A stretch of DNA of 64,000 bases from Ostrinia nubilalis (GCF_963855985.1 NC_087106.1:2029001-2093000); one strand, 5' to 3'. Shown: positions 21,902 through 31,949, numbered from the stretch's first letter. Made by a program: numbers and translations. The notes: generated by a model not told the origin, from the sequence alone.

Positions 21902-23487
21902 TGATTCCCTGATAATTTGGCTGCCACCAGGATAAGACTCGCGTGAAGAGGATGGCAGGTTCTGAAAGGAGAATATAATAGGAATTCATCAGGGCCAAAG
22001 AACAACTTTTCCGATAATACAAGCTTGGACCACAATGGATACCAAGGTTGTGATGGCCAGTAAGGCACCACTACTATCCCCGTTGCTTTGTCTGACAAAA
22101 TTTTTTCCAGGACTCTAGTAATTAAACAGAATGGGGGAAAGGCATAAAAGTTTATATTTTGCCAGCAAAATGTGAATGCATCTACAACTTCAGAATATGG
22201 ATCGAGTTTCCATGAAGCATATCTACTACATTTATAGTTTTGAACGCTAGCGAAAAGATCAAATTCGGGTTTTCCTAATGATGTGCTAATTCGCAAAAAG
22301 GCATTATCTGAGATTTCCCACTCTGTATCTATATTGATTCGTCGAGACTCGCGATCTGCTTTTATATTATCACAAGATCTAACGTAGGATGCGAACACAA
22401 AAATATTTCGGGACTCACACCACTGCCAAATCTTTCGTGCAAGATCATTCAAATGAGGATGTTGGACACCACCCATTTTATTTATGTATGATATATATAT
22501 GATATGATATGATTGTCTATTCGTAGTAAAATATTACAATTCCGTAAATCAATTGTAAATATTTTTAGTCCATAAAATGCGGCTTTTAATTCAAGTTCGT
22601 TAATATGAAGCACAAGTTCTGTCTCTGTCCAGTTTCCGTTGGCACTTTGACCACTGCATGCAGCGCCCCAGCCGGTATTTGAAGCATCAGTAAAAATTTC
22701 AAGTGAATACTCGTTATTTTTACGGATGTTAGCAAATGACGTCATTATGTTATCTCGCCACCATAAAAATTCATTTTTTAAATTTTGTCTTAATTTCATT
22801 TGTTTACTGTAATTCTCAGAATAATTTAGGGCCAAAAACTTCTCTCTTTCAAACAGTTTAGTGTACATCCAACCGTAACTGACAGCTGGGCATGCGGCGG
22901 TCAAAAGTCCGATAAATTCAGCAAAAAATCTTATAGTACATTTGGTTTTACACATAAGCTCTGTAGCTCGACTTTTTATTCGTTGTTTCTTTTCCTCTGG
23001 TAGGGTAATTATCATGTTTCTACTGTCAAACATAAATCCTAAAAACTTGCAAAGTTGACTTGGTATCATTGCACTTTTATTTGTGTTTATTATGAACCCT
23101 AATGATTCTAAAAGGGATCTTGTAGTGTTAACATTTGACAGGCACTCGTTATATGAACTACCTAGGCATAAAAAATCGTCAAGATAATTTACTGATAAAA
23201 AAACCTGACGTGCGTAAGTTTTCTAGAACGGGTTTTAGTAGTTTTGTAAAAACAAATGGGGCAGTGCAAAGGCCGAACGGAAGGACGTTAAATTCATATA
23301 ATTGTGACCTCCAGCGAAACCGTAACTTTTTTCGGTCACCCTCATTTATAGAAATCAAAAAGTATGCGTCTTTAATATCAATAGTTGACATAAAATAGTC
23401 TTGGCTTAATAATCTAAGTGCAGTGCGATAATCTTCCATTTTAAAATGATCTGTTTTAACAAAGGACAATGTTCGTTCTCCATACAT
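21898..23487 (-). pseudogene. DIRS reverse transcriptase/RNase H (3' part), broken
   Basis: The RT core continues from FVKTDHFKMEDYRTALRLL through STIDIKDAYF and VLPFGLCTAPFVFTKL (23179-23464). A run of seven A (plus strand, about 23199-23205) shifts the frame directly before the catalytic VNYLDDFLCLG. RNase H follows (EIFTDASNTGWGA, INELELKAAFYGL, LLRIDN) but is shifted again inside an ATATGATATG microsatellite at about 22490-22520. The C-terminal part (GGVQHPHLNDLARKIWQWCE to the stop at 21898) is open. The two frameshifts plus the upstream insertion make it non-functional. Confidence 0.8.
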
Positions 23488-23719
23488 TGTTCGCCTAAAG
23501 AACCAACAATTTTGACATATTACTACCCGAAAGCGAAATAATACGATTCTGTGTGTAAGAACAATGATTCCTGATGGACACTTGCCATAAAATTAATGAT
23601 TAAGAATATTAAATCACAGCGATTTTATAATATGTCGTTTATGACAACATGGCGTCTAATGTATTGTGTGAATGTATGAACACCGATTCGCGAAAAATGT
23701 TTTGTATTGTCGTCACGCC

Positions 23720-24045
23720 GAGTCGCAGCCAAATAGTATAAAATAATAGAACAAGTTTTAGAAATACAACTCGGAATTCCACTTTTACAATATGCCCACA
23801 TATTGCACGTAAATAAACAACATGAATCGTAGGTTGTTTCCACCCTTGTCATCTGACACATGAAATAAACTCCTATTGTATTATAGATATCGAAGCCGAA
23901 TCGTATATAATAATAGAATGGGTTTTGGAGATCACTCGGGGTTCCACTTTTATAAAATACCTACATATTACATAAAAATACCACGAATCATGAGTTTTCT
24001 TTTCACCATTTACATCTGACACGAGATAACAAACTCCTATCTCCA
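23720..24045. repeat. Two diverged direct repeats of about 160 bp
   Basis: Units at about 23720-23880 and 23890-24045 share ATAATAGAA, TTCCACTTTTA, CCACATATT/CTACATATT, CATCTGACAC and AAACTCCTAT in order, with a spacing near 165 bp. Confidence 0.5.
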
Positions 24046-24482
24046 TGACTACCATCGTAGTCTATGCCAAAGACTACAATATTTTAAGCAAGAAGTTTCA
24101 AACCTTAGCGGCTACGGTAACCCCTGGGCCACATACATCATGATAACATTCGGTCGACACCGGAACGAAGTCTTGCGATTATGCAAAAAAGCATCGTATT
24201 CTAGTGCGGCTATATCACGTTCAACCGGGGTTTTAATTCGACTAAAGTCCTGACTAAAGACTGGAAGAAAATACGCCGCATTGTATGAGCACTTCGTGTT
24301 CGTTAAAGCGGCTTCAGATCTAGAGCCCACATAGTTTCCTTTCCAATAATATCCGCAAGTAGCGCTGCATGATCTTTACAACAAAAACGGCAATAGTTAT
24401 TAAGGTGCCAAAATTATATGATTACTTTGGCACGGTATTATACACGTGCGAAGATTTGTCATTTTCATTCATTTCTTCATCA

Positions 24483-24640
24483 TCATCATCATTTCAGCCA
24501 CAGGACGTCCACTACTGAACATAGGCCTCCCCCAATGACTTCCACATCGCACGGTTGGTAGCGGCCTGCATCCAGCGCCTTCCCGCTACCTTTATCAGGT
24601 CGTCGGTCCACCTTGTGGTGGGTTGACATTGCAGAATATG
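24483..24640 (-). repeat. RTE-like 3' end with (TGATGA)n tail
   Basis: Minus-strand frame TTRWTDDLIKVAGRRWMQAA, then TNRAMWKSLGEAYVQ, ending in CTGAAATGATGATGATGATG. A 5'-truncated insertion. Confidence 0.6.
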
Positions 24641-24817
24641 ACTTTTGATAGGTTCATCATAGAATTCGGCGGGGATATCCTCACGGAGGAAGTTCGTAAA
24701 AGGGCGGAACAAGATCTTATAATAATGCAAGGCCGAAGCTGTTACGCGCGTGCTCCTACGTGTAATCCGGCGAGTATGCAATAAATAGTAATGTCTGGTA
24801 AATAGTGGTAATACGTA

Positions 24818-25075
24818 TCGTTCGTTCGTTCGTTTCAGCCGAAAAGACGTCCACTGCTGGACAAAGGCCTCCCCCAAGGATTTCCACGAAGACCGATCCT
24901 GCACCGCTCGCATACAGGCACCTCCCGCGACCTTCACCAGATCGTCGGTCCACCTAGTGGGAGGCCTGCCCACGCTACGTCTTTCGGCTCGTGGTCGCCA
25001 CTCAAGAACTTTCCTGCCCCAGCGGCCATCAGCTCTACGAGCTATGTGCCCCGCCCAGTCTATGTCTGTATGCGC
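24818..25075 (-). repeat. RTE-like 3' end with (GAAC)n tail
   Basis: Minus-strand frame MGRPPTRWTDDLVKVAGGAC, then VQDRSSWKSLGEAFVQQWT, followed by CGAACGAACGAACG. Same subfamily as 33172-33425. Confidence 0.6.
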
Positions 25076-26338
25076 TACGATTACAGGGTATCATTTTGCA
25101 TAGTCGCAAGACTTCACTCCGCTGCTGTCAAATCAATGTCGCATAATGTTATCGCAATGTGTGTGGCCCTTGGCCAAATCACAGAAGCCTATGCGAAGAA
25201 AGAGCACTTGAATGACAATAAAAATCAGGGTTACCATTTTATAAGATTTCCTCACTATTGAGGGTAACAAAGTAACATTAATAATCTAGCCATTAATTAC
25301 ATTTATTACCTATACGAGAAAGTAAAGCAACATGCGGTTTTATTTTAATTTGTAAAATATTAAACCCCTCATATTTGTAACAGTTTGTTCCAAGTTTAGT
25401 TTTACTGTTTTGTTAACAGTATTGCTGTTTCAGCTGTCACTGTGAAGCTTTGGGAAAATAAATAAATAGAAAAAATATTAACATAAATATTTATTTAAGT
25501 TTTTATGTTCATTATCATAATATGCCAATTTAAGTTACACTGTGTGACAGTCTTTGACACTAAACAAACTCTTCAGCTTAATAATACCTACCTACAGGGC
25601 GTTTTTATAGTTACTCTTGCTGATGAAACAAGAAGGGTTGATTCTACTACTGAAATACAACTACTTTTCTTACAGGACCAATATCAAATTCTCAAAAAAA
25701 TTCACATCCTCGTGATGGTGATAATTTCTATGGAGAGGTTTTTTTTATATTCGGTCTCTTGGGATAAGTTATTCCATTTGAGCAGTAGAATTAATCCTTT
25801 TTATTCGATCACATATAAAAACAACACAAGTGTTTAGGAAAACTTCTTCTTTGGTATGGTATCACTTCGGAGTTATAATGTCGGCAACTCTGTATCACTG
25901 ACTTGTAACTTTCAAACAGCATGAATAATAAGGGCACCACATTGGTTTTCTTTCTGAAAAAAGGCTTTCAGTTTTAGTACTAACCCTTTAGCACTATTTC
26001 ATTGAAATAAAAATACAATAAACGCACAGAAGACTGAAATTGAGTCAACTGACGTGACATTTATAATTTGTTGACATTATGACAGTTTGACAAGACTAGG
26101 GATTGAAAAAGTTTTAATTGAAAAAGTAAAATGACAATTTATTAAAACGATTCACATGGATATAATCGATTAAAAATATTTATAAAATGTTCTGATACTT
26201 GCCTGTAGCGATTATCCAATCCTGGTTTCTACTGAAAAACTACCTCGTGGCAAGATTTTAATAAAATAATAAAATCTTTATCTTCTCTTTCACAATCTAT
26301 AAAAGTTCATTTGGTCTATTATTATAAATGTGCTATGA
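25076..26338. other. Interior of the 3.7 kb insertion, no gene recognised
   Basis: A 110-codon plus-strand frame at 25505-25837 shows no family motif and probably does not code. A short plus-strand frame ending at 25261 contains KNQGYHFIRFPHY, faintly THAP-like; too little to call. Confidence 0.3.
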
Positions 26339-26518
26339 ATGAGGGTTTTCGCGATTGAAAAATCCGCGAGATGGCAATACGTAGACGCGAGGTCCAAATG
26401 CTGCATGATTGGTGGATATCTGTCAATGTCATGTCAAAAATAACCAATCATGCAGCATTTGGACCTCACGTCTACGTATTGCCATCTGGCGGATTTTTCA
26501 ATCGCGAAAACCCTCATT
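26339..26518. mobile_element. Foldback MITE, long near-perfect inverted repeat
   Basis: Arms of about 75 nt (26339-26413 and 26442-26518) begin AATGAGGGTTTTCGCGATTG and are inverted copies with only a few mismatches around a 28-nt spacer. The terminal AATGAGGG is shared with the MITE at 31105-31320. Confidence 0.7.
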
Positions 26519-27112
26519 GGCATAGATTATGAGAGACTGGCAACTATACTAGGTTGATATCAGGTGATCCGTCTGCTCATTTGCCTCCTGTCACATAAAA
26601 AAAAAATATATATGTTTCTCACACTTCAACTGGCATTGGATTCAACATCGGATTCTGACACTTTTACAGTTATGATACCATGAATATCAGTTTATGGTCC
26701 TAATTATTTTTATTTTATTTACGACCTTCGACCAGTTGGACACTTTAGATATCTTCTTGTAATAGTGTCAAACTGTCAATATCTTTTTAGCTTTTAACGC
26801 AAATCTAGTCTTCAAAGCAGTTTAATCGATTTATTTTATTTTCAAAATCGATATTTTATTGTCTATGATGGCCGCAGGAACATCACTATACATGGACTCC
26901 CAGCAATAAAGTACGGTAATGCCTCGTACAGATTTTATCGGCAAAAATTATGGAACTTGATAGGTTTTAGACCATGCCACGCACCAAAACGTCCGGAAGT
27001 TGTAATAGTATTATAGAATAAACGTTAAAAGACTTATTTATTTAATTTTTCAATGCTTAAGTGTCCATTAGAATGAAAGGGTGCTTAATGTATTAAAAAA
27101 AATAGAAAATAA

Positions 27113-27480
27113 TTATGATGGGTTAATGTTTTTGGGCGGTTTTTTAGGCGGTTTCTGACAATGTCCTTTATTGAGCTCTTTTAGGTTTAATATGAATCTA
27201 TGTGTTCCGTTAGGCTTAGGCACTGTAAAGATTGGTGAGACAAATTGTCCTTCACAAGATGTACAAGGTGATATAAATTTAAACTGTATTAATTCCAGGA
27301 TACATTCATCAATGATCTCAATTTGAGAATGTGTGTTACACGCATTATTTTGAGGTTCAGTTATTTGTACAGGCTCCTCTATAAAGGGAATTTTGTATCC
27401 TTGAACCCAATCTAAAATTGTACAATCATTAGTGAGCTCACACCATCTGTCATAAAAGTGAGTCAATCGACCAGCAACGC
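27113..27480 (-). pseudogene. DIRS RT N-terminal part, cut by insertion
   Basis: The frame VAGRLTHFYDRWCELTND runs into VQGYKIPF and GQFVSPIFTVPKPNGTHRF then ILNLKELN, matching the N-terminus of DIRS/Ty3-like reverse transcriptases (fingers motif). It reads into the inserted element and stops at 27113. There is no good ATG; it overlaps the gag end in another frame, so pol was probably expressed by frameshift or fusion. Confidence 0.75.
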
Positions 27481-27498
27481 ATACCTGAGGACCTTCTC

Positions 27499-28503
27499 CT
27501 ATCGTCTCCTCGTCTGCTGCCGCGCGTGGTTGGTGGAGCGACGGCCTCGCGGCGCTTCCAGGCGGCGATCCCTCGGCGGTCGGCGCGGTGCAGGGGTCGT
27601 CCGCGGCTCGACCGCTGCTGCTACGCGCGGCGGCGCCCCCCTCGAGTTTAAAGCGCCCCGAGGCTGTGTTGTTGTTGCCGGGGCCCTATACGTAGGGCGT
27701 TGAGTCTTTTGTTTGATTTCCGAGCCCGTCTTGCTTATTGCCTTCGAAGACTTGATGTGATCTGATAATGCGGAACCAAAAAGATGTTCGTCTATAGTTG
27801 TATTTTTGACAGTATCTCTTATGTCCTTATTAAGAGTGCTCAGTGCCGCATAACGCCTGGATTGTGATTCTTTATAGTGGCTGTCGCATATGAGTCTGCC
27901 GGCGTCACTCAATGTCTTTATTATATCTTGAGGAACAGTACTATTTGATGCCAGGGCCCAATTCAAAACTCGTCCTATAGCAGAGAGACTACTAGCAAGT
28001 TGATTTTGCTTGCTTTGGCTGTATAAATCTTTTTTAATGTTCATTTCCAACAGAGCTGCTTTGATTTCCAAATTGAGTTTTGGGGCTCTCATATTTGGGC
28101 AGTTTTCTGGCGGTAAGTAACATTTTATTAGTTCTAATTGGATCTCTTTAGAAAGCCCGTTAGCTAATATATGTGCCCATCTAGGTGCGATATCCTTATG
28201 TAGATTTTCTCCATGATTTTTCTGGCTGGTGGGGTCCTCGCCAAGCAGTTGAAGAATCTCTGGGTCTAATGAAGGTGTATTTTCATCCAAAATAGATGTT
28301 GCCGGAGCGTCATTTACGTTGACACTCGACGGGTCCTGTTGCGTAGACACAGGTACTGTGTGTGTCACAGATTCGGGTTCTGTCGGTGGCGCAGGTATGG
28401 AAGCAGCTCGCGACGTAGATGGTCCGGTAAGTGGCTCTGTTGACTCGGGATGGCAGTCGCCGTAGATGTCAGCGTTTTCATCTGAGTAATTTTCCGCTGT
28501 CAA
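27499..28503 (-). CDS. DIRS gag-like protein
   Basis: About 334 codons. The acidic, low-complexity N-terminus (to about residue 85) is followed by a conserved DIRS gag core: HKDIAPRWAHILANGLSKEI, CYLPPENCPNMRAPKLNLEI and QNQLASSLSAIGRVLNWAL. The C-terminus (from about 280) is very rich in Arg, Pro and Ala and ends in RRR, fitting nucleic-acid binding. The frame opens with TTG, not ATG, right after a polypyrimidine-poor TTGACAG that could be a splice acceptor, so the true start may lie in an upstream exon (see 28954-29292). The function in particle assembly is inferred from family position. Confidence 0.7.
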   Translation of the reverse strand: MTAENYSDENADIYGDCHPESTEPLTGPSTSRAASIPAPPTEPESVTHTVPVSTQQDPSSVNVNDAPATSILDENTPSLDPEILQLLGEDPTSQKNHGENLHKDIAPRWAHILANGLSKEIQLELIKCYLPPENCPNMRAPKLNLEIKAALLEMNIKKDLYSQSKQNQLASSLSAIGRVLNWALASNSTVPQDIIKTLSDAGRLICDSHYKESQSRRYAALSTLNKDIRDTVKNTTIDEHLFGSALSDHIKSSKAISKTGSEIKQKTQRPTYRAPATTTQPRGALNSRGAPPRVAAAVEPRTTPAPRRPPRDRRLEAPRGRRSTNHARQQTRRR

Positions 28504-28586
28504 GGAGCAACAATAAACGTAAGTATTCTATTTTTAACCATAACTAGCATGGAAGAATGCATATAGCATTTAACTATATATTAAAG

Positions 28587-28904
28587 ACCTCAACACTTTT
28601 AAAGTGGAGTATACCCTCGACACGCTTTGCGTGGAGTACATATAGGTGTCTCGACACAGATTAAGTGGAGTATGTATAATTAATCCTCAACATGGTTTAC
28701 GTGGAGTAGCCTCGACGCTCATTAAAGCGGAGTAGCCTCAACGCTTATTAAAGCGGAGTAGCCTCGACACTATTAAAGTGGAGTTTGTTTGTCCTCAACA
28801 CGAATTACGTGGAGCTGTCTCAACACTGAAGTGGAGTTACGAGTATTATATCCTCAACACGGTATACGTGGAGTAAAAATTGCCTCAACACTATTATTGT
28901 GGGC
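28587..28904. repeat. Array of about 11 short covarying hairpins
   Basis: Degenerate tandem units of about 22-25 nt, plus-strand consensus CTC(A/G)A-CAC-loop-GTG-GAG. Arms change together: CACG/CGTG, CACT/AGTG, CGCT/AGCG, CACGC/GCGTG. Spacers are 0-20 nt. The last unit loses the outer GAG. It lies in the DIRS leader between a short basic ORF and gag. Paired substitutions point to selection on, or templated copying of, the hairpin. Confidence 0.75.
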
Positions 28905-28953
28905 TAAATAAAATGCCATAACACAACTAAGCACTATTTTCCAATATTAAAAC

Positions 28954-29292
28954 TTAGATAATTTCGTACGGAACAGGTAGGTAAAACATTATACTTAATA
29001 AATATGTTTTCCCATTAAAAATATTATGTAGGTAGGTTGAAGTTCCGTTTCCCATAACCGTGCAATTTCTATATTTTGTTACACTTAGATTGTAATTTAC
29101 CTTGTAATGAACTATGATATTCATATTCCTGTGTGTCGTATCTCTTATAGTACGAAGAATCACTTTCTCCTTCCACCGATGCTGATGATGATAAGCGCCG
29201 TCTTTTTCTAATTTCGACTCCAACTTTTTGATTTTCCGTAAAATACTATCATAATCACTGTCCCTAGACCTAGAACGCTTTCGTTTTCCCAT
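28954..29292 (-). CDS. Short basic ORF in DIRS leader, possible first gag exon
   Basis: Starts with ATG at 29292 and MGKRKRSRSRDSDYDSILRK, a basic NLS-like start, then a likely coiled coil (IKKLESKLEK). The remaining 75 residues look random. A GT donor (AAG/GTAAAT near 29101) could end an exon, but its phase does not fit the gag frame at the TTGACAG site, so the splice is unproven. It could alternatively be an independent small protein or leader ORF. Confidence 0.4.
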   Translation of the reverse strand: MGKRKRSRSRDSDYDSILRKIKKLESKLEKDGAYHHQHRWKEKVILRTIRDTTHRNMNIIVHYKVNYNLSVTKYRNCTVMGNGTSTYLHNIFNGKTYLLSIMFYLPVPYEII

Positions 29293-29360
29293 AATTATTC
29301 AGAATATAATTATTTCCCGAATGCGAGGTGTGATTCCGATAACACAAAAACACGTAATGA

Positions 29361-29508
29361 AATCAGGTGACGCGGGGCTGCCAGTCGGTGCAAGGTGGGA
29401 GTAGGACAGAAAATGCTTTCTTACATTATAACTCTAAAGGTGTGACGAAGATAGCATCATCTCATGTAATGCTGCAAGTAATTATTAATCGTCTTCGGTT
29501 GAGACCCG
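29361..29508 (-). repeat. Right inverted terminal repeat of DIRS element
   Basis: Inverse of 20400-20550: CAGGTGACGCGGGGCTGCC through to ATCGTCTTCGGTTGAGACCC. Only small differences are visible, implying recent activity. Confidence 0.85.
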
Positions 29509-29515
29509 AAGTATA

Positions 29516-31104
29516 AGTACCTACTCGTAGATAATAAAGAAGTAATGAACAATCCTATGAAGCCAAATAATTAATTGGTAAGAAACTCACTGACCCGAGC
29601 TAAGACAAAGAAAGGATGGTAGGCACCGGAGGGAAATGAGGTGAACCAGAAAAGTATACATACCTACTTCTATTATAGCTCACGATAGTGCCATCTTTAT
29701 TCTTGTAATTTTAATTCGGAATTACTCTGCCAGGAGGACTATTCCCAACTCTCGTTCCTACCACTGCAACTCCTGTGTAGCCAGGGTCTACAGCTTGAAA
29801 TTTTAATTGAAGAACATAGGAGGAGTAGGAAATTGAGGTTCAAAGCGGATGACAGGTGACACACAATCGCTCTAATTATAATGAATGACATTACTATAAT
29901 TCCTTCCTTCGGTAATGACATTCTAAATCTCCTTAATCCTCCGTCATTCCTTCATTCCAAACACCACACGGTCAGTATCTGTCGACCAAATGGCCGCAGT
30001 GTCTTCTCAGCTATGATTTTTAAATCAGAACAGAATGACTGCTGCTCATTGCTGTTCTTTTGTAAGAACAAATACCTCTAGCACTAGACGTTTTGTCTTT
30101 AAACGTTTTGCTGTCAGTGTTGGTCCTAAGAGGTCTTGAGAGAACCAGCTCTTGAGAGTTAGTTCTTGAGACATTGATCTCTCAAGAACTTTTATTTCGC
30201 TAAAAATGGTAGTTAAGTGACCTCTTTCATCAGCTGCCCGTGGACAGTAACAGAGTTAGCTGTTGGCACATCCGAAGTTCTACCTCGTTATTATAATGCT
30301 GAGAACTGCTTCTATACTTTTTTCGGTCAACACAAACTGAGTGCTTAAATGGCTTCTATTGAGCAAACAGAATATTTGTAAGTATTCCGAATGAGTTCGA
30401 AGATTGTGGGAATTAACGTTATTACTTTACATTGAATTGAATAAGTCGATTACATGTTTAATTGAAATATCCTACAGATAAGATTTTATAATTAGTTTTT
30501 TTTTTTTTTCATTTTTAATGGATTGGAGGATTCAAAGGCATTTTTTTCTGTTACAATCATATCAGAAACGTAAATTTCAAAGTTCAATAATAATTACACT
30601 TAATCTGAATTTCTATACTAATAAATACCTTTATCTTTCATGATTAAAACTACATACCTACTTTAGGTATAAATATTAGTTAGTGTTCTTTTACACTGAT
30701 ATTTATATTTGCCCCCAGCGGAGTTCGAACTTACTTCCGTTTTTTTAATGCATAACAAGGCAGGTATTTGACCACAATCGCACCTGGTGTTAAGTGGGAT
30801 GCAGTCTAGGATGGTACATATCTGCCCTGTAAGTGCCTATTCACTCTCTTATTATTGAAATCTACCAAACCATAAACACCTTATCAGGTAGGCCATGAAA
30901 TTGACGTAACAAAAATATTTTTTTACCTCAAGTATCAAAATCATCGGTCTGCGTATACTACACAGCAAGCTTGCACTGGGACGCATTTGGCGTGACATGC
31001 ACCAAACGTCCTTCAGGAATTAATTATAGCGGCATAACTGTGTAATGTTATTGGACCCATGGATCAGTGGAAGTTGAACTATTACAATGAAGGCGGTTTG
31101 AATC
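29516..31104. other. Intergenic repeat remnants
   Basis: 29725-29868 (GGACTATTCCCAACTCTCGT.., GACAGGTGAC) is an undivided copy of the repeat split by insertions at 37598-38255. A LINE 3' end is at 30745-30846 and a SINE-like box B (AAGTTCGAACTCC inverted) near 30720. No gene is seen. Confidence 0.45.
30745..30846 (-). repeat. LINE 3'-end fragment (antisense)
   Basis: Same block as 690-771: GCATAACAAGGCAGGTATTT to ATGGTACATATCTGCCCTGT. Confidence 0.55.
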
Positions 31105-31320
31105 AATGAGGGCTATCGTTTTAGCGCTCACCAGTTAGCGCCACTGTAGAGTAAGGTCCTGTCACTTGCTATTCGCGAAGACAGTGGCACCAACTGGTGA
31201 GCGCTAAAGTGGTACGAGGACTATCGCATTTGCAATCATCAAGATGGCGCCACTGTAGAGTAAGGTCCTGTCAATCGCCAGGGGTGCCAACTGTTAAGTA
31301 TAAAAACGATAGCCCTCATT
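31105..31320. mobile_element. Foldback MITE with AATGAGGG ends
   Basis: AATGAGGGCTATCGTTTT and AAAACGATAGCCCTCATT are exact inverted ends. Internally GGCGCCACTGTAGAGTAAGG is repeated. Related ends occur in the MITE at 26339-26518. Confidence 0.65.
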
Positions 31321-31564
31321 AGGGGATATTATTAAAGACTTCAAAAGTAACTAACTTAGCTTGAGCTAAACCTAAAGATTTTAATCTTGTACAATTTACG
31401 ATCTTTTATTGCGTGCTAATTTTGCTCTAAAAATGTCGTAAATAAAACAATTGTGTACTTTATACATCATAGACTTTATAAAATAAAACTAATAAATAAT
31501 ATTTATTAAGTGGTTACCACTCGTTATGTAGGTATTTATAGATACAAATAAAATCAAAAAGATA

Positions 31565-31636
31565 TTCCCGTACCGGGAATCGAACCCGAGCCTCCTGGGT
31601 GAAAGCCAGGTATCCTAGCCACTAGACCATACGGGA
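31565..31636 (-). tRNA. tRNA-Glu (anticodon UUC), copy 1
   Basis: 72 nt including discriminator A. The acceptor stem TCCCGTA pairs with TACGGGA; the anticodon arm CCTGG-CTTTCAC-CCAGG has anticodon TTC; T-arm GGGTTCGATTCCC. Box A and box B are intact, and a T5 terminator follows within 10 nt. The sequence is identical to the other four copies. Confidence 0.93.
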
Positions 31637-31653
31637 GATGAGTGGCGGATCGA

Positions 31654-31752
31654 AATTTAAAAACTTAAAACCAAAACCATCACAACAGTTCGAAGAAAGA
31701 TAAAATTTATCTTCGAACTGTTGTGATGGTTTTGGTTTTAAGTTTTTAAATT
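31654..31752. repeat. Perfect 42-bp inverted repeat (hairpin)
   Basis: Arms 31654-31695 and 31711-31752 (AATTTAAAAACTTAAAACC..CAGTTCGAAG and its exact inverse) surround a 15-nt loop. It starts 17 nt upstream of tRNA-Glu copy 1. No mismatches are seen. Confidence 0.8.
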
Positions 31753-31949
31753 CATTTTTTGTTGATGTTTTGCATTTTTGCACCATATTTTTGTCAGTCT
31801 GTTTTTGAACCATTTGTTGGATTTTTTTAATAAGTTTTGTAGATTAATATATCTTACTGTACCTAAGTTTTTGTAATAAAAAAACATCGAATTGTATAAA
31901 ATTTAAATAGCAAAAAAGCATTTCTTCTTCTAATGCCACAACAATAAAT

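Larger units (their letters stand above)
23465..27164. mobile_element. 3.7 kb insertion inside the DIRS RT gene
   Basis: The RT frame stops being RT-like after FILNLKELNK (near 27165) and resumes with FVKTDHFKMED at 23464. The intervening segment is flanked by the direct 8-bp repeat GACAATGT (23465-23472 and 27157-27164), as for hAT-like DNA transposons. Subterminal inverted matches CGCCTAAAGAACC (left) and CGCCTAAAAAACC (right, inverted) support a DNA element. No transposase is recognised inside. It holds a diverged direct repeat, two RTE-like fragments and a foldback MITE. Confidence 0.6.
20350..29515 (-). mobile_element. DIRS-type tyrosine-recombinase retrotransposon
   Basis: About 9.2 kb including a nested 3.7 kb insertion, so about 5.5 kb originally, typical for DIRS. 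The order on the minus strand is leader, gag, RT, RNase H and tyrosine recombinase. Inverted terminal repeats are at 20400-20550 and 29361-29508. An internal complementary region at 20626-20741 is the inverse complement of both outer ends joined together: its first half matches 20350-20424 and its second half 29472-29515. Such geometry is diagnostic of DIRS elements, which replicate through circular DNA and integrate by recombinase without target duplication. Pol is broken, so this copy is not autonomous. Confidence 0.85.

Noticed and set aside
25090..25261. THAP-like peptide ending YHFIRFPHY
   Set aside because: Too short, and the expected C2CH residues are not visible.
25505..25837. 110-codon plus-strand open frame in the DIRS insertion
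   Set aside because: No recognisable motif, AT-rich composition, no splice or start context; probably chance.
28587..28904. CRISPR-like array
   Set aside because: Units are hairpins with diverging arms and almost no unique spacers, in a eukaryotic retrotransposon; not CRISPR.
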